Source: Streptomyces sp. S3(2020) (lineage in GTDB: Bacteria; Actinomycetota; Actinomycetes; Streptomycetales; Streptomycetaceae). Taken from it: a stretch of 53,329 bases of DNA. The position numbers and the translations under genes are program-made. The stretch is taken from assembly GCF_013044505.1 (NCBI RefSeq), contig NZ_JABERD010000054.1:1-53329 (forward strand). The letters are read 5' to 3'. Positions within the stretch are counted from its first letter, which is position 1. Each line of letters begins with the position of its first letter. Below, piece after piece: positions 7,856 to 17,200 of this stretch. The notes below the pieces were generated by a model, which was given only the letters and a program-made list of their open reading frames with translations, was not told the origin of the DNA and made no database searches.

Positions 7856-8380
7856 TCAGGACGCCGACGGCGCGTCCGCGCCCGGCAGACCCTGGGCCGC
7901 CATCCGGGAGGAGAGCGCGGTGTTGAAGCGCGTGAGGAGCGTGCAGAACGCCTCGCGCTCCTCCGGTGCCCAGTCGTGTGTCAGCTCGGCCATCAACTGA
8001 CGTCGGGAGGAGCGCACTTCCTCCAGCCGCGACAGCCCACGCGGGGACAGCTGGAGCACCACCGCGCGGCCGTCCTCCGGGTGGGAGGTGCGCTTGACGA
8101 GCCCGGTGTCCACGAGCGGAGCCACCTGACGGGTGACCGTCGACGAGTCGATGCCCATGCTCGCCGCGAGCGCCTTGACGCCCATCGGGCCTTCCTTGTC
8201 GAGGCGGTTGAGCAGCAGATACGCGGCGCGGTCCATGGAGTTGCGCACCTGCCCGACCCCGCCGAGCCGGGTCTGTTCGGCACGCCGGGCGAAGACCGCC
8301 ACTTCGTGCTGCAGCGTGTCGAGGAGACCGGTGTCACCGACGGTCGTCATGTCCATCGACATTTCAGGTGTTGTGGGCAT
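7856..8380 (-). CDS. MarR-family transcriptional regulator
   Basis: 174 residues. Winged helix-turn-helix with LLNRLDKEGPMGVKALAASM, the recognition segment GIDSSTVTRQVAPLVDTGLV, and the MarR wing RTSHPEDGRAVVLQLSPRG. C-terminal dimerisation helices follow. The start is uncertain among several clustered ATGs (8380, 8362, 8356, 8350); the longest was taken. The gene is divergent from threonine dehydratase across 145 bases, so it may control that gene, itself, or both; no clear palindrome was identified there. Confidence 0.88.
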   Translation of the reverse strand: MPTTPEMSMDMTTVGDTGLLDTLQHEVAVFARRAEQTRLGGVGQVRNSMDRAAYLLLNRLDKEGPMGVKALAASMGIDSSTVTRQVAPLVDTGLVKRTSHPEDGRAVVLQLSPRGLSRLEEVRSSRRQLMAELTHDWAPEEREAFCTLLTRFNTALSSRMAAQGLPGADAPSAS

Positions 8381-8525
8381 GGCCGGGGGCTCACTTCAGA
8401 TAAGGGGTGCTGGGTTGGGGGACAGGGTACGCGGCCGGAAGGCGGGCCGTACCGGCGCTGCGGAAACCGGTCTCGGAGGTTGGTCACAGCGGCCGCTCGC
8501 GCCTGTGAACTGCGATGCTTGTGTC

Positions 8526-9764
8526 ATGAGCTATGGCACGGCTGACTCCTTGCACTATCTGCGGCCCGTCACTCTCGACGATGTGCGCGGCGCCCAGAAG
8601 ATGCTCATGGGGGTGGCGCGGGTGACCGCGATGGAGGGCAGCCGGCACCTGTCCCAGCTGGTGGGCTCACCGGTGCACTTCAAGTGCGAGAACCTCCAGC
8701 GCACGGGCTCGTTCAAGCTGCGCGGCGCATACGTCAGGATCGCCGGGCTGCTGCCCGAGGAGCGGGCCGCCGGGGTCGTCGCCGCGAGCGCCGGCAACCA
8801 CGCGCAGGGCGTCGCGCTGGCGTCGTCCCTGCTCGGCGTGCGTTCCACGGTGTTCATGCCGAACGGCGCCCCGCTGCCGAAGATCAGCGCCACCCGGGAG
8901 TACGGCGCCGAGGTCCGGCTGCACGGGCAGGTGGTCGACGAGACCCTGGCCGCCGCGCGGGAGTACGCGGAGCGGACCGGCGCGGTGTTCATCCACCCCT
9001 TCGACCATCCCGACATCATCGCCGGTCAGGGCACGGTCGGCCTGGAGATCCTGGAGCAGTGCCCGGAGGTGCGCACGATCGTCCTCGGCATCGGCGGCGG
9101 CGGTCTCGCGGCCGGGGTCGCGGTCGCGGTGAAGTCGATCAGGCCCGATGTGCGGATCGTCGGCGTCCAGGCGGCGGGCGCCGCCGCGTACCCGCCCTCG
9201 CTGGCGGCCGGGCGACCGGTGTCCATCGAGAACCCGGCGACGATGGCCGACGGCATGAAGGTCGGTCGGCCCGGCGATGTGCCGTTCGAAATCATCGGCG
9301 AGCTGGTCGACGAAGTGCGTACGGTGTCGGAGGACGAGCTGTCCGCCGCGCTGCTGCTGAGTCTGGAGCGGGCCAAGCTGGTCGTCGAGCCCGCCGGGGC
9401 GAGCCCGGTCGCGGGGCTGTTGAGCGATCCGGGTGCCTTCGAGGGGCCGGTCGTGGCGGTGCTGTCCGGCGGCAATGTCGACCCGGTGCTCCTGCAACGC
9501 GTACTGCGCCACGGGATGTCCGCGCAGGGCCGCTACCTGGCCGTACGGCTCAGGCTGACGGACCGGCCGGGCGCCCTGGCGACGCTTCTCGGGGTGTTGT
9601 CAGTGGTGGACGCTAACGTCCTCGATGTGAGTCACGTACGGACCGACCCACGGCTCGGGCTCACGGAGGCGGAGGTGGAGCTGCATCTGGAGACGAAGGG
9701 TCCGGAGCACTGCGCCGAGGTCGGCCATGCCCTGCGGAACGCGGGCTACACGGTCATCGACTGA
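8526..9764 (+). CDS. ilvA: Threonine ammonia-lyase (threonine dehydratase) with ACT domain
   Basis: 412 residues from ATG 8526. Fold-type II PLP enzyme that deaminates threonine (and usually serine) to the 2-oxo acid. Lysine of the cofactor Schiff base is in RTGSFKLRGAY (K64); SAGNHAQG near 88-95 and the phosphate-binding glycine loop GIGGGGLAAG near 190 are intact. Residues about 335-405 form an ACT-like regulatory domain (LTDRPGALATLLGVL). One regulatory domain rather than two, and the length, fit the shorter IlvA/TdcB-type enzymes of actinobacteria. Whether it is biosynthetic or catabolic cannot be decided from the sequence. Confidence 0.92.
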   Translation: MSYGTADSLHYLRPVTLDDVRGAQKMLMGVARVTAMEGSRHLSQLVGSPVHFKCENLQRTGSFKLRGAYVRIAGLLPEERAAGVVAASAGNHAQGVALASSLLGVRSTVFMPNGAPLPKISATREYGAEVRLHGQVVDETLAAAREYAERTGAVFIHPFDHPDIIAGQGTVGLEILEQCPEVRTIVLGIGGGGLAAGVAVAVKSIRPDVRIVGVQAAGAAAYPPSLAAGRPVSIENPATMADGMKVGRPGDVPFEIIGELVDEVRTVSEDELSAALLLSLERAKLVVEPAGASPVAGLLSDPGAFEGPVVAVLSGGNVDPVLLQRVLRHGMSAQGRYLAVRLRLTDRPGALATLLGVLSVVDANVLDVSHVRTDPRLGLTEAEVELHLETKGPEHCAEVGHALRNAGYTVID

Positions 9765-9825
9765 GCCGCCGGAGCACCGAACTCCCAGCTCAGGAGCTTC
9801 TCCATCACTCGTTCGGGTAAGTCCG

Positions 9826-9854
9826 TTGAGGGACGCGATACATCGCGTTATGGT
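9826..9854 (+). promoter_or_regulatory. Promoter with operator palindrome in the spacer, upstream of the ABC exporter
   Basis: TTGAGG (9826-9831) and TATGGT (9849-9854) are separated by exactly 17 bases. The spacer contains the palindrome ACGCGAT-AC-ATCGCGT (9833-9848), a layout expected for a repressor that blocks RNA polymerase. It lies about 105 bases before the ABC ATPase start. No repressor gene is adjacent. Confidence 0.6.
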
Positions 9855-9958
9855 GTGTCTCACGGCCGGATCGCCGCCGTCGCTCCGCCACCCATCAGGC
9901 GGAACGAAACGTACAAAACTAGGCTTTTCGAAGAATCCCCGACGACGTGGAGACTCAT

Positions 9959-10972
9959 ATGCCAGGCGCCATCTATGCCGAAGGTCTGGTGAAGACCTTC
10001 GGCGACGTAAGGGCTCTGGACGGCGTCGACCTCGACGTGCCGGAGGGCACCGTCCTGGGCCTGCTCGGGCCGAACGGCGCGGGCAAGACGACCACCGTCC
10101 GCTGTCTGACGACCCTGCTGCGACCCGACAGCGGCAAGGCGGTCGTCGCGGGCCTCGACGTGCTCAAGCACCCCAACGAGGTGCGGCGCTCGATCGGTCT
10201 GTCCGGCCAGTTCGCGGCGGTCGACGAGTATCTGACCGGCCGCGAGAACCTCCAGATGGTCGGCCAGCTCTACCAGATGAAGGCCAAGGACGCGAAGGTC
10301 CGGGCCGGCGAGCTGCTCGAACAGTTCAACCTCGCGGACGCCGCCGACCGCCCCGCGAAGACCTACTCCGGAGGCATGCGCCGCCGCCTCGACCTCGCGG
10401 CCGCCCTCGTCGTCTCCCCGCCCGTGATGTTCATGGACGAACCGACGACCGGCCTCGACCCACGCAACCGCCAGCAGCTGTGGGAGGTCATCAAACAGCT
10501 CGTCTCCGGCGGTACGACCCTGCTGCTCACCACGCAGTACCTGGAGGAGGCCGACCACCTCGCACACGACATCGCGGTCGTCGACCACGGCCGTGTCATC
10601 GCCCGCGGCACCTCCGACCAGCTCAAGGCCCGCACCGGCGGCGAGCGCGTCGAGGTCGTGGTGCACGAGCGCGAGCACATCCCGACCGCCCGGGAAGTCC
10701 TCGCCGGGTTCGGCAAGGGCGACACCACCGTCGAGGAGCACACCCGCAAGCTCACCGTGCCCGTCACCGGCGGCGCGAAGCTCCTCGCCGAGGTCATCCG
10801 CGAACTCGACGTGCGCGGCATCGAGATAGACGACATCGGCCTGCGCCGCCCCACCCTCGACGACGTCTTCCTCTCCCTGACCGGCCACCACGCCGAGGCC
10901 GAGGACGCCAAAGAGGCCAAAGACGCCGAGGGCGCCAAGGATCGCCGCCACAAGAAGGAGGCCGGCCAGTGA
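9959..10972 (+). CDS. ABC transporter ATP-binding protein, DrrA family
   Basis: 337 residues from ATG 9959, with GGAG six bases upstream (a GTG at 9947 would add four residues). Nucleotide-binding domain: Walker A GPNGAGKTT (37-45), Q-loop SGQFAAVDE, signature YSGGMRRRLDLA, Walker B VMFMDEPTTGLD, and the TTQYLEEAD segment with Gln in place of the switch His, a known feature of DrrA-type exporters. A DrrA-type C-terminal domain follows, ending in a charged lysine/glutamate-rich tail. The stop overlaps the permease GTG start, so the two are translationally coupled. Probably exports a hydrophobic drug or natural product; substrate unknown. Confidence 0.93.
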   Translation: MPGAIYAEGLVKTFGDVRALDGVDLDVPEGTVLGLLGPNGAGKTTTVRCLTTLLRPDSGKAVVAGLDVLKHPNEVRRSIGLSGQFAAVDEYLTGRENLQMVGQLYQMKAKDAKVRAGELLEQFNLADAADRPAKTYSGGMRRRLDLAAALVVSPPVMFMDEPTTGLDPRNRQQLWEVIKQLVSGGTTLLLTTQYLEEADHLAHDIAVVDHGRVIARGTSDQLKARTGGERVEVVVHEREHIPTAREVLAGFGKGDTTVEEHTRKLTVPVTGGAKLLAEVIRELDVRGIEIDDIGLRRPTLDDVFLSLTGHHAEAEDAKEAKDAEGAKDRRHKKEAGQ

Positions 10973-11814
10973 GCGCCGTCACCGACGCCGTACGCGTCAC
11001 GCCCGCCACGAACCCGATCAGCCAGTCCATCCGGGACTCGCTGGTCGTCGCGAAACGCAACCTGATCCGTATGTCCCGGATCCCCGAGATGGTCATCTTC
11101 GGGCTCATCCAGCCGATCATGTTCGTGGTGCTGTTCAGCTACGTGTTCGGCGGCTCCATGAACATCGGCGGCACCACGGACCCCTCGGTCTACCGAGAGT
11201 TCCTGATGGCCGGCATCTTCGCCCAGACCGTCACCTTCGCCACCGCGGGCGCGGGCGCCGGAATCGCCGACGACATGCACAAGGGGCTCATCGACCGCTT
11301 CCGCTCGCTGCCCATGGCGCGCGGCGCGGTGCTCACCGGGCGGACCCTCGCCGACCTGGTGCAGACGGCACTCACGCTGTTCGTGCTGGCGATGGTCGCC
11401 CTGCTGGTCGGCTGGCGCACCCACACCAGCATCGGTGAGGTGCTCGGCGCCTTCGGTCTGCTGCTTCTGCTCGGGTACGCCTTCACCTGGGTCGGCGCCC
11501 TGATCGGACTCTCCGTGCGGACCCCGGAGGCGGCCACCTCGGGCGGGCTGATCTGGCTCTTCCCGGTCACCTTCGTGTCGAACGCGTTCGTGGACTCCAG
11601 CCAGATGACGCCCTGGCTGCGTCATGTCGCCGACTGGAACCCCTTCAGCGCCACGGTCCAGGCCTCCCGCGAGCTCTTCGGCAACCCCGGGGTCTCGACG
11701 TCCGACGCCTGGCCCATGCAGCACCCGGTGTGGGCGTCGCTGATCTACTCGATCCTGATCGTCGTCGTCTTCAGGACGCTGGCGGTGCGGAAGTACCGGT
11801 CCGCGACCGCATGA
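10969..11814 (+). CDS. ABC-2 type transporter permease, DrrB family
   Basis: 281 residues from a GTG at 10969 overlapping the ATPase stop (GTGA). Six transmembrane segments fit the ABC-2 fold: IQPIMFVVLFSYVFGG, FLMAGIFAQTVTFATAG, LTLFVLAMVALLVGW, GAFGLLLLLGYAFTWVGALIG, LIWLFPVTFVSNAFV and LIYSILIVVVF. The short cytosolic loop IADDMHKGLIDRFRSLPMAR is the typical ABC-2 coupling motif. It forms the membrane half of the exporter with the preceding ATPase; a strong hairpin follows the stop. Confidence 0.92.
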   Translation: MSAVTDAVRVTPATNPISQSIRDSLVVAKRNLIRMSRIPEMVIFGLIQPIMFVVLFSYVFGGSMNIGGTTDPSVYREFLMAGIFAQTVTFATAGAGAGIADDMHKGLIDRFRSLPMARGAVLTGRTLADLVQTALTLFVLAMVALLVGWRTHTSIGEVLGAFGLLLLLGYAFTWVGALIGLSVRTPEAATSGGLIWLFPVTFVSNAFVDSSQMTPWLRHVADWNPFSATVQASRELFGNPGVSTSDAWPMQHPVWASLIYSILIVVVFRTLAVRKYRSATA

Positions 11815-11816
11815 CG

Positions 11817-11849
11817 AGACCCCCGGCGCCGGTAAGGCGCCGGGGGTCT
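11817..11849 (+). terminator. Strong hairpin terminator after the ABC operon
   Basis: A perfect 14-bp stem, AGACCCCCGGCGCC (11817-11830) and GGCGCCGGGGGTCT (11836-11849), with a GGTAA loop. It lies three bases past the permease stop and before convergent greA, so it may act in both directions. Confidence 0.85.
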
Positions 11850-11874
11850 GTCGGGGCGATGCGGGGGAAGGGGA

Positions 11875-12375
11875 TCAGGCCCTGTAGGGCTCGGCCTTGA
11901 GGATCTTCACGGAGGCCTTCCTGCCGTTCGGCAGCTCGTACTCCGCATCCTCGCCGACCTTGTGGCCGAGCACGCCGGAGCCCAGCGGGGACTGCGGCGA
12001 GTAGGTCTCGATGTCGGAGCTGGCGTACTCGCGGGAGGCGAGCAGGAAGGTCGTCGTGTCGTCCTCGTCGCCGTCGAAGGCGATCGTCACGACCATGCCG
12101 GGCGCCACCGCGCCGTCGGTGGACGTCGGGGCCTCGCCGACCTTGGCCTTCTCCAGGAGCTGGGTCAGCTGGCGGATGCGGAGCTCCTGCTTGCCCTGCT
12201 CTTCCTTGGCCGCGTGGTACCCGCCGTTCTCGCGCAGGTCGCCCTCCTCGCGCGCGGCCGCGATCTTCGCGGTGACTTCCTCGCGCGCGGGACCAGACAG
12301 GTACGCCAGCTCTTCCTTGAGCTTGGTGTACGCCTCCTGCGTAAGCCAGGTGACGTCTTCGCTGGTCTGGGTCAC
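11875..12375 (-). CDS. greA: Transcription elongation factor GreA
   Basis: 166 residues from a GTG at 12375 with GGAG five bases upstream. The N-terminal coiled coil has WLTQEAYTKLKEELAYLSG and the acidic tip EEGDLRENGGYHAAKEEQ, whose acidic residues stimulate RNA cleavage in backtracked polymerase. The C-terminal globular domain has the SPLGSGVLGHKVGEDAEYE segment. It rescues arrested RNA polymerase. Length is normal. It is downstream of the DUF4307 gene on the same strand, with 178 bases between, enough for its own promoter. Confidence 0.93.
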   Translation of the reverse strand: MTQTSEDVTWLTQEAYTKLKEELAYLSGPAREEVTAKIAAAREEGDLRENGGYHAAKEEQGKQELRIRQLTQLLEKAKVGEAPTSTDGAVAPGMVVTIAFDGDEDDTTTFLLASREYASSDIETYSPQSPLGSGVLGHKVGEDAEYELPNGRKASVKILKAEPYRA

Positions 12376-12553
12376 AGGTGCTCCTCGTAGGTACTGGGAA
12401 TACAAAGCATCGCCCTACCCAGAAGAATGTTCCTTCACGGATGGGCGAAACCACGAGCCTAACAATTCAGCGGCCCGAGGGGGAGGACATAAGCCGTCAG
12501 AATCACGTCAACGCAGGTCAGCGTGTACGTAATGCGGGCTGTGCAGGTCGGAG

Positions 12554-12952
12554 TCAGTCGGCGTGACAGCCGAGGAGCTCCGCGGTCGTGCCCGGTGACG
12601 TCGTGCGCAGTGTGACGAGCCTGTCGATACGGGTGGCGTCCCCGTCGAAGCGGAAGTCGGCCCGGCCGACCTCGGCACCGCTCTCCGCCTGGGAACGCAC
12701 GGTGCAGTAGCCGCTCGCGCCGGCGTCCTTGCGGACCTCCAGATGCACCTTCACGGCGTCCTGCTCCTGCTCGAAGCTGATCACCTCGGCGCTGATCTTG
12801 TTCTGGCCGACGTAGTAGTAGGCGAAATAACCCACCAGCGCGAGCAATAGCGCCCCGAGTACGGCACCGGCGATCTTGAGCTTGTGGTCGGCGCGCTCGT
12901 CCGAGGAGCGGCCGTAACGGCCCTCGGGCAGTCGCGTGCTCGCCGTACTCAT
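12554..12952 (-). CDS. DUF4307 membrane protein
   Basis: 132 residues from ATG 12952. Short basic N-terminus with RYGRSSDERADHKLKI, one transmembrane helix (IAGAVLGALLLALVGYFAYYYV), then an extracellular beta-rich domain with two cysteines (GYCTVRSQAE and LLGCHAD) that could form a disulfide. This matches the actinobacterial DUF4307 family, commonly found between greA and the mycothiol conjugate amidase gene, as here. Function unknown. Divergent from mca across 129 bases. Confidence 0.85.
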   Translation of the reverse strand: MSTASTRLPEGRYGRSSDERADHKLKIAGAVLGALLLALVGYFAYYYVGQNKISAEVISFEQEQDAVKVHLEVRKDAGASGYCTVRSQAESGAEVGRADFRFDGDATRIDRLVTLRTTSPGTTAELLGCHAD

Positions 12953-12997
12953 GATCGTCCTCTCGGCAGGAAGCCGGACCGAAGCCGGACCCCGGAA

Positions 12998-13027
12998 TTA
13001 TTCGTCCCCCGATTCGGTCACTATAGA
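12998..13027 (+). promoter_or_regulatory. Candidate mca promoter
   Basis: TATAGA (13022-13027) is preceded by TTATTC (12998-13003) at 18 bases. This is the only good -10-like hexamer in the divergent DUF4307/mca region and lies about 55 bases before the mca start. Confidence 0.4.
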
Positions 13028-13081
13028 AGCCCCGATCGCCCCGGTTGACACCAGGGGCGCCGACTTACCGAGGATTGAGTC

Positions 13082-13963
13082 TTGACTGACCAGCTGCGAC
13101 TGATGGCCGTCCACGCCCACCCCGACGACGAGTCGAGCAAGGGCGCGGCCACCATGGCGAAGTACGTGTCCGAGGGGGTGGACGTGCTGGTCGTGACCTG
13201 CACGGGTGGGGAGCGCGGCTCCATCCTCAATCCGAAGCTGCAGGGCGACAAGTACATCGAGGAGCACATCCACGAGGTACGCAAGAAGGAGATGGACGAG
13301 GCCCGCGAGATCCTCGGCGTGGGGCAGGAGTGGCTCGGTTTCGTCGACTCCGGTCTGCCCGAGGGCGACCCGCTGCCCCCGCTCCCCGAGGGCTGCTTCG
13401 CCCTGGAGGACGTCGACAAGGCGGCCGGCGAGCTGGTGCGGAAGATCCGCTCGTTCCGTCCGCAGGTGATCACGACGTACGACGAGAACGGCGGCTACCC
13501 GCACCCCGACCACATCATGACCCACAAGATCTCGATGGTGGCGTTCGAGGGTGCGGCGGACGCCGAGAAGTACCCCGAGGGGGAGTTCGGCCCGGCGTAC
13601 CAGCCGCAGAAGCTCTACTACAACCAGGGCTTCAACCGGCAGCGCACCGAGGCGCTGCACAACGCGATGCTGGAGCGCGGCCTGGAGTCGCCCTACGGAG
13701 AGTGGCTCAAGCGCTGGAGCGAGATCGAGCGCACCGAGCGCACGCTGACCACGCACATCCCCTGCGCCGACTTCTTCGAGATCCGTGACAAGGCGCTGAT
13801 CGCGCACGCCACGCAGATCGACCCCGACGGCGGCTGGTTCCGGGTTCCGATGGAGGTCCAGAAGGAGGTCTGGCCGACGGAGGAGTACGAGCTCGCGAAG
13901 TCCCTCGTCGATACCTCCCTCCCCGAGGACGACCTCTTCGCGGGCATCCGGGACAATGCCTGA
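13082..13963 (+). CDS. mca: Mycothiol S-conjugate amidase
   Basis: 293 residues from TTG 13082 (MTDQLRLMAVHAHPDDE) with GAGG eight bases upstream; the next ATG would cut into the first strand. LmbE/PIG-L zinc amidase: zinc-binding AHPDDE (H13, D16), TCTGGERGS, and the GYPHPDHIMTH motif carrying the third zinc ligand. Mca cleaves mycothiol S-conjugates to a mercapturic acid for export and GlcN-Ins for recycling. The presence of mycothiol metabolism confirms an actinobacterial host. Its stop lies inside the start region of the next small gene. Confidence 0.93.
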   Translation: MTDQLRLMAVHAHPDDESSKGAATMAKYVSEGVDVLVVTCTGGERGSILNPKLQGDKYIEEHIHEVRKKEMDEAREILGVGQEWLGFVDSGLPEGDPLPPLPEGCFALEDVDKAAGELVRKIRSFRPQVITTYDENGGYPHPDHIMTHKISMVAFEGAADAEKYPEGEFGPAYQPQKLYYNQGFNRQRTEALHNAMLERGLESPYGEWLKRWSEIERTERTLTTHIPCADFFEIRDKALIAHATQIDPDGGWFRVPMEVQKEVWPTEEYELAKSLVDTSLPEDDLFAGIRDNA

Positions 13964-14210
13964 CATGAGCGCAAGCGTGAGCCTGGCAATGACCCACTTC
14001 GCGACCTTCGCCAAGGAGGTCGACGAGGACAAGGTCACCCCCGGCGTCCTCGGTTTCATCGTCTTCGCGGCGATGGCCCTGGCCGTGTGGGTCCTGATGA
14101 AGTCGATGAGCAAGCACATGGGCAAGGTCGACTTCCAGGAGTCCCCGGAGACGGAGCCCACCACGGCCGACGCGAAGGCCACCGGCCGGGCGGAACCGCA
14201 GAAGGGCTGA
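13956..14210 (+). CDS. Small membrane protein downstream of mca
   Basis: 84 residues from ATG 13956, overlapping the end of mca by eight bases. One transmembrane segment (VLGFIVFAAMALAVWVLMKSM) is followed by a hydrophilic tail (VDFQESPETEPTTADAKATG). Cotranscribed with mca and followed by a terminator. Conserved next to mca in streptomycetes from memory; no function known. Confidence 0.75.
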   Translation: MPDMSASVSLAMTHFATFAKEVDEDKVTPGVLGFIVFAAMALAVWVLMKSMSKHMGKVDFQESPETEPTTADAKATGRAEPQKG

Positions 14211-14214
14211 CCCA

Positions 14215-14241
14215 CCGCACTCCCGGTGACCGGGAGTGCGG
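14215..14241 (+). terminator. Hairpin terminator between convergent operons
   Basis: A perfect 12-bp stem, CCGCACTCCCGG (14215-14226) and CCGGGAGTGCGG (14230-14241), with a TGA loop. It lies between the mca operon and the convergent STAND gene and could serve both. Confidence 0.8.
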
Positions 14242-14261
14242 GACCCGGCGGAACGCGGACC

Positions 14262-17200
14262 TCAGCCCCGTACCGAAGCCACCGGCACCCCCATCACCTC
14301 CCGGGCGTGGCGGTTGGGGACCATGCCCAGGCGCCAGGCCTGCCAGCCGGCCTCCAGGTTCACGCCGCGTTCCAGGAGCAGTTGGTACGCCTCGACGTAG
14401 TCGTCGAGTTTCTCGTCCCGGAGCGGATGGCCGGTCCGGCCCAGTTGGGACAGGTCCTCCTGGGCCACCGCGGTGCCGACCTCGACGCCGCCCGGTGCCG
14501 CGTACGGCAGCAGGGTGCAGCGCAGGAAGCGGGCCCAGTCCTCGCCGCGGCGGTCTCCGTACGAGGTGAAGAGGCCGATCGCGTCGTCGCACAGGGTCAG
14601 TGCCTGCTGGGTGCGGGTGTTGCCGGCGTCGACCACGGCCAGCTCCAGACACGTCCAGGCCTCGCCGTGGGCGACGCCGATGCGCTGGAAGTCCGCGCGC
14701 GCGTCGACCAGGAGCTGGCGCGCGAAGCCCGAGTTGCGCAGGGAGCCCGTCTGCGAGGCCCGCTGGTCACGGGTCACCCGGGCCGAGTGGTGCCGGGCGC
14801 AGGCCAGGCCGTACACGTCCCGCATCCGGGAGAACATGGTCCTCGACCGCTCCAGCTCCCGTACCGCCAGGTCGAGGTTGCCCGTCTCCTCCAGCGCCTG
14901 GCCCAGGTAGTACACCGTCCACGCCTCGCCGCGGGCGTCCTCGTTGTCGCGGTGCCGGGACGCCGCCTGGCGCAGGCCGTCCACCGCGGGGGAGGGGTCG
15001 CCGGCGACCAGCCGGGCGCGGGCCAGCTGGGTCAGGGCCCACGCCTCACCACGGGTGTCGCGGGTGCGGCCGTACAGATCCAGGGCCGTGCGCAGCTCGG
15101 TCTCCGCGCGCGGGACGTCGCCCATGCGCAGGCCCAGCTGCCCGAGCTGGAAGTGGGCCCAGGCCTCGCCGTGCACGGACTCGCCCGCGCGGTGCAGGAC
15201 CAGGGACCGGGTGAGGAGGTCCATGGCCTCCGCCACCCTCGCCCGGTCGCGTTCCACCGCCGCCAGCGCGTGCATGGTCCAGGCGCGGTCGGTGGCCAGT
15301 TCGGGGGCCGCCTGGAGGTCCAGGGCCTCGTGGAGCTTGGTCGCGGCCTCCGTCAGATTGCCCTGGTGGTGGAGGGTGATGCCGAGGGAGCACAGGGCGC
15401 GGGCCGCGCCCGCGTCGTGATGGGCCTCCATGTAGAGGTCGACCACCGAGGTCAGGGTCGTACGGGCCTTGTCCAGCTCACCGAGCTGGCGGGCCGCGAT
15501 GCCGGTGCGCCACTGGACCGACCTCAGCAGCAGGCCTTGGTCCACCGCCTGCGCCAGTTCGCTGATCTCGCCCAGGCGGTAGAGGTCACCGCGGAGCAGG
15601 CAGTAGTCGCACAGGGCGCCCAGGAGGTTGAGCACCGCGCCCTGGTTCACGCCCTCCGCGTGCCGCAGGGTCGAGGTGATGAAGCTCGACTCGTCGTCCA
15701 GCCAGCGCAGCGCCTCGTCCAGGGAGGTGAAGCCGTGCGGACTGAAGCGGTCCGAGCGGGTCGACATGTTGCCGTCGACCAGGCGCAGGACCGAGTCGGC
15801 CAGCTCGGCGTAGTTCACGATGAGACGTTCCTGCGCGGAGTTGCGCTCCGCCGGTTCCTCCTCGTCCAGGAGGCGGGCCTGGGAGAAGGCGCGGACGAGG
15901 TCGTGCAGGCGGTAGCGGTCCCCGCGGACATGGTCGATCAGGCCCGCCCGGGACAGCGCGACCAACTGGCGGGTGGCCTCGGCCTGGTCGGTGGCCAGGA
16001 GCGCCGCGGCCGCCGCCGCGCCCAGGGACGCCCGGCCGGCGAGGGCCAGGCGCCGCAGGAGACGGCGAGCCGTGTCCGACTGGTCGGTGTAACGCAGCCA
16101 CAGCACCCGCTCGACCGGCTCCACCGGACCGTACGCCCCCAGATCCGAGGCGAGCACGCGCGGTGAGCGCGGGCCGAGGGACGAACCCGCGACCCGCAGC
16201 GCCAGCGGCAGGCCGCCGCACAGCTCCCGTATCCGCTCGGACGCATCGGCGTCGTACGGGCCCGACGCGTCCTGCGCCGCCGCCCCGAGCAGTTCCTCCG
16301 CGCCCGCCGCGTCCAGCGCCTCGACCGGCAACTGGTGCACCCACGCGGGCAGATCGGCGGGCAGGTCCAGAGAGGTGCGGGCGGTGACCAGCACCAGGCT
16401 GTCGGAGCGCTCGGGGACCAGGGTGCGGACCTGTTCGGGGTCCGAGGCGTCGTCCAGGACGATCGTCACCGGCAGCCCCGTCAGGTGCTGGTGGTACAAC
16501 TCGCCCAGCCGCTTGACCTGTTGGTCCGGTGAGGAGCGCTCACGGAAGAGGAGCTGCTCGCGGGGCGCGCCCAGCCGGTTGAGCAGATGCAGCAGGGCGT
16601 CCCGCGTCGACAGCGGCGGTTCCTCCGGGCTGTCGCCGCGCAGGTCCACGACGCAGGCGCCGCGGAAGTAGTCCTTCAGGTCGTGGGCCGCATGGAGCGC
16701 GAGGGCGGTGCGGCCGCTGCCGGACGAGCCGTGCAGCACGACCACCGTCGGCCGGGTCTCCGTGCTGGCCCGGGCCGCCTGCACCCACTGCCGGATCCGC
16801 CCCATCTCCTGCCGCCGGCCCGCGAACGCGGCCACCGGCTCGGGGAGTTGACCGAACGACTGCTGGAGCAGGTTCCGGCCGCGCGCCGCCGCGCTCTTGT
16901 CGGCGCCCTTCAGCCGCGGCCCGGTCTTCTTCGGCCCCGTCGAGGCGCTCAGCACCCGCTGCTGGTCGAGGAACGGGCGGATGCCGCGTACCTCCAGCGC
17001 CGTCAGCCACGCCAGCCGCAACTGCTCGGGCCCGCCCGGCTGTCCCACCGCGCCCGCCTGATGATGCGCGGCCGGCAGATGCGCGCCGGCGACCTTCACC
17101 ACGGTCGCCGCGGCGCCCACCACGCCGACGGCCGCGCCGGCACCGAGTGCCGTGCCCGCGCCGGTACCGAGCGCCAGGTCCGTGACGACGGCGGCGAGGG

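Noticed and set aside
14226..16166. Very long plus-strand open frame opposite the STAND gene
   Set aside because: It is a GC-skew shadow of the true gene: no domain, no good start, and amino-acid content rich in Arg/Gly/Val/Gln.
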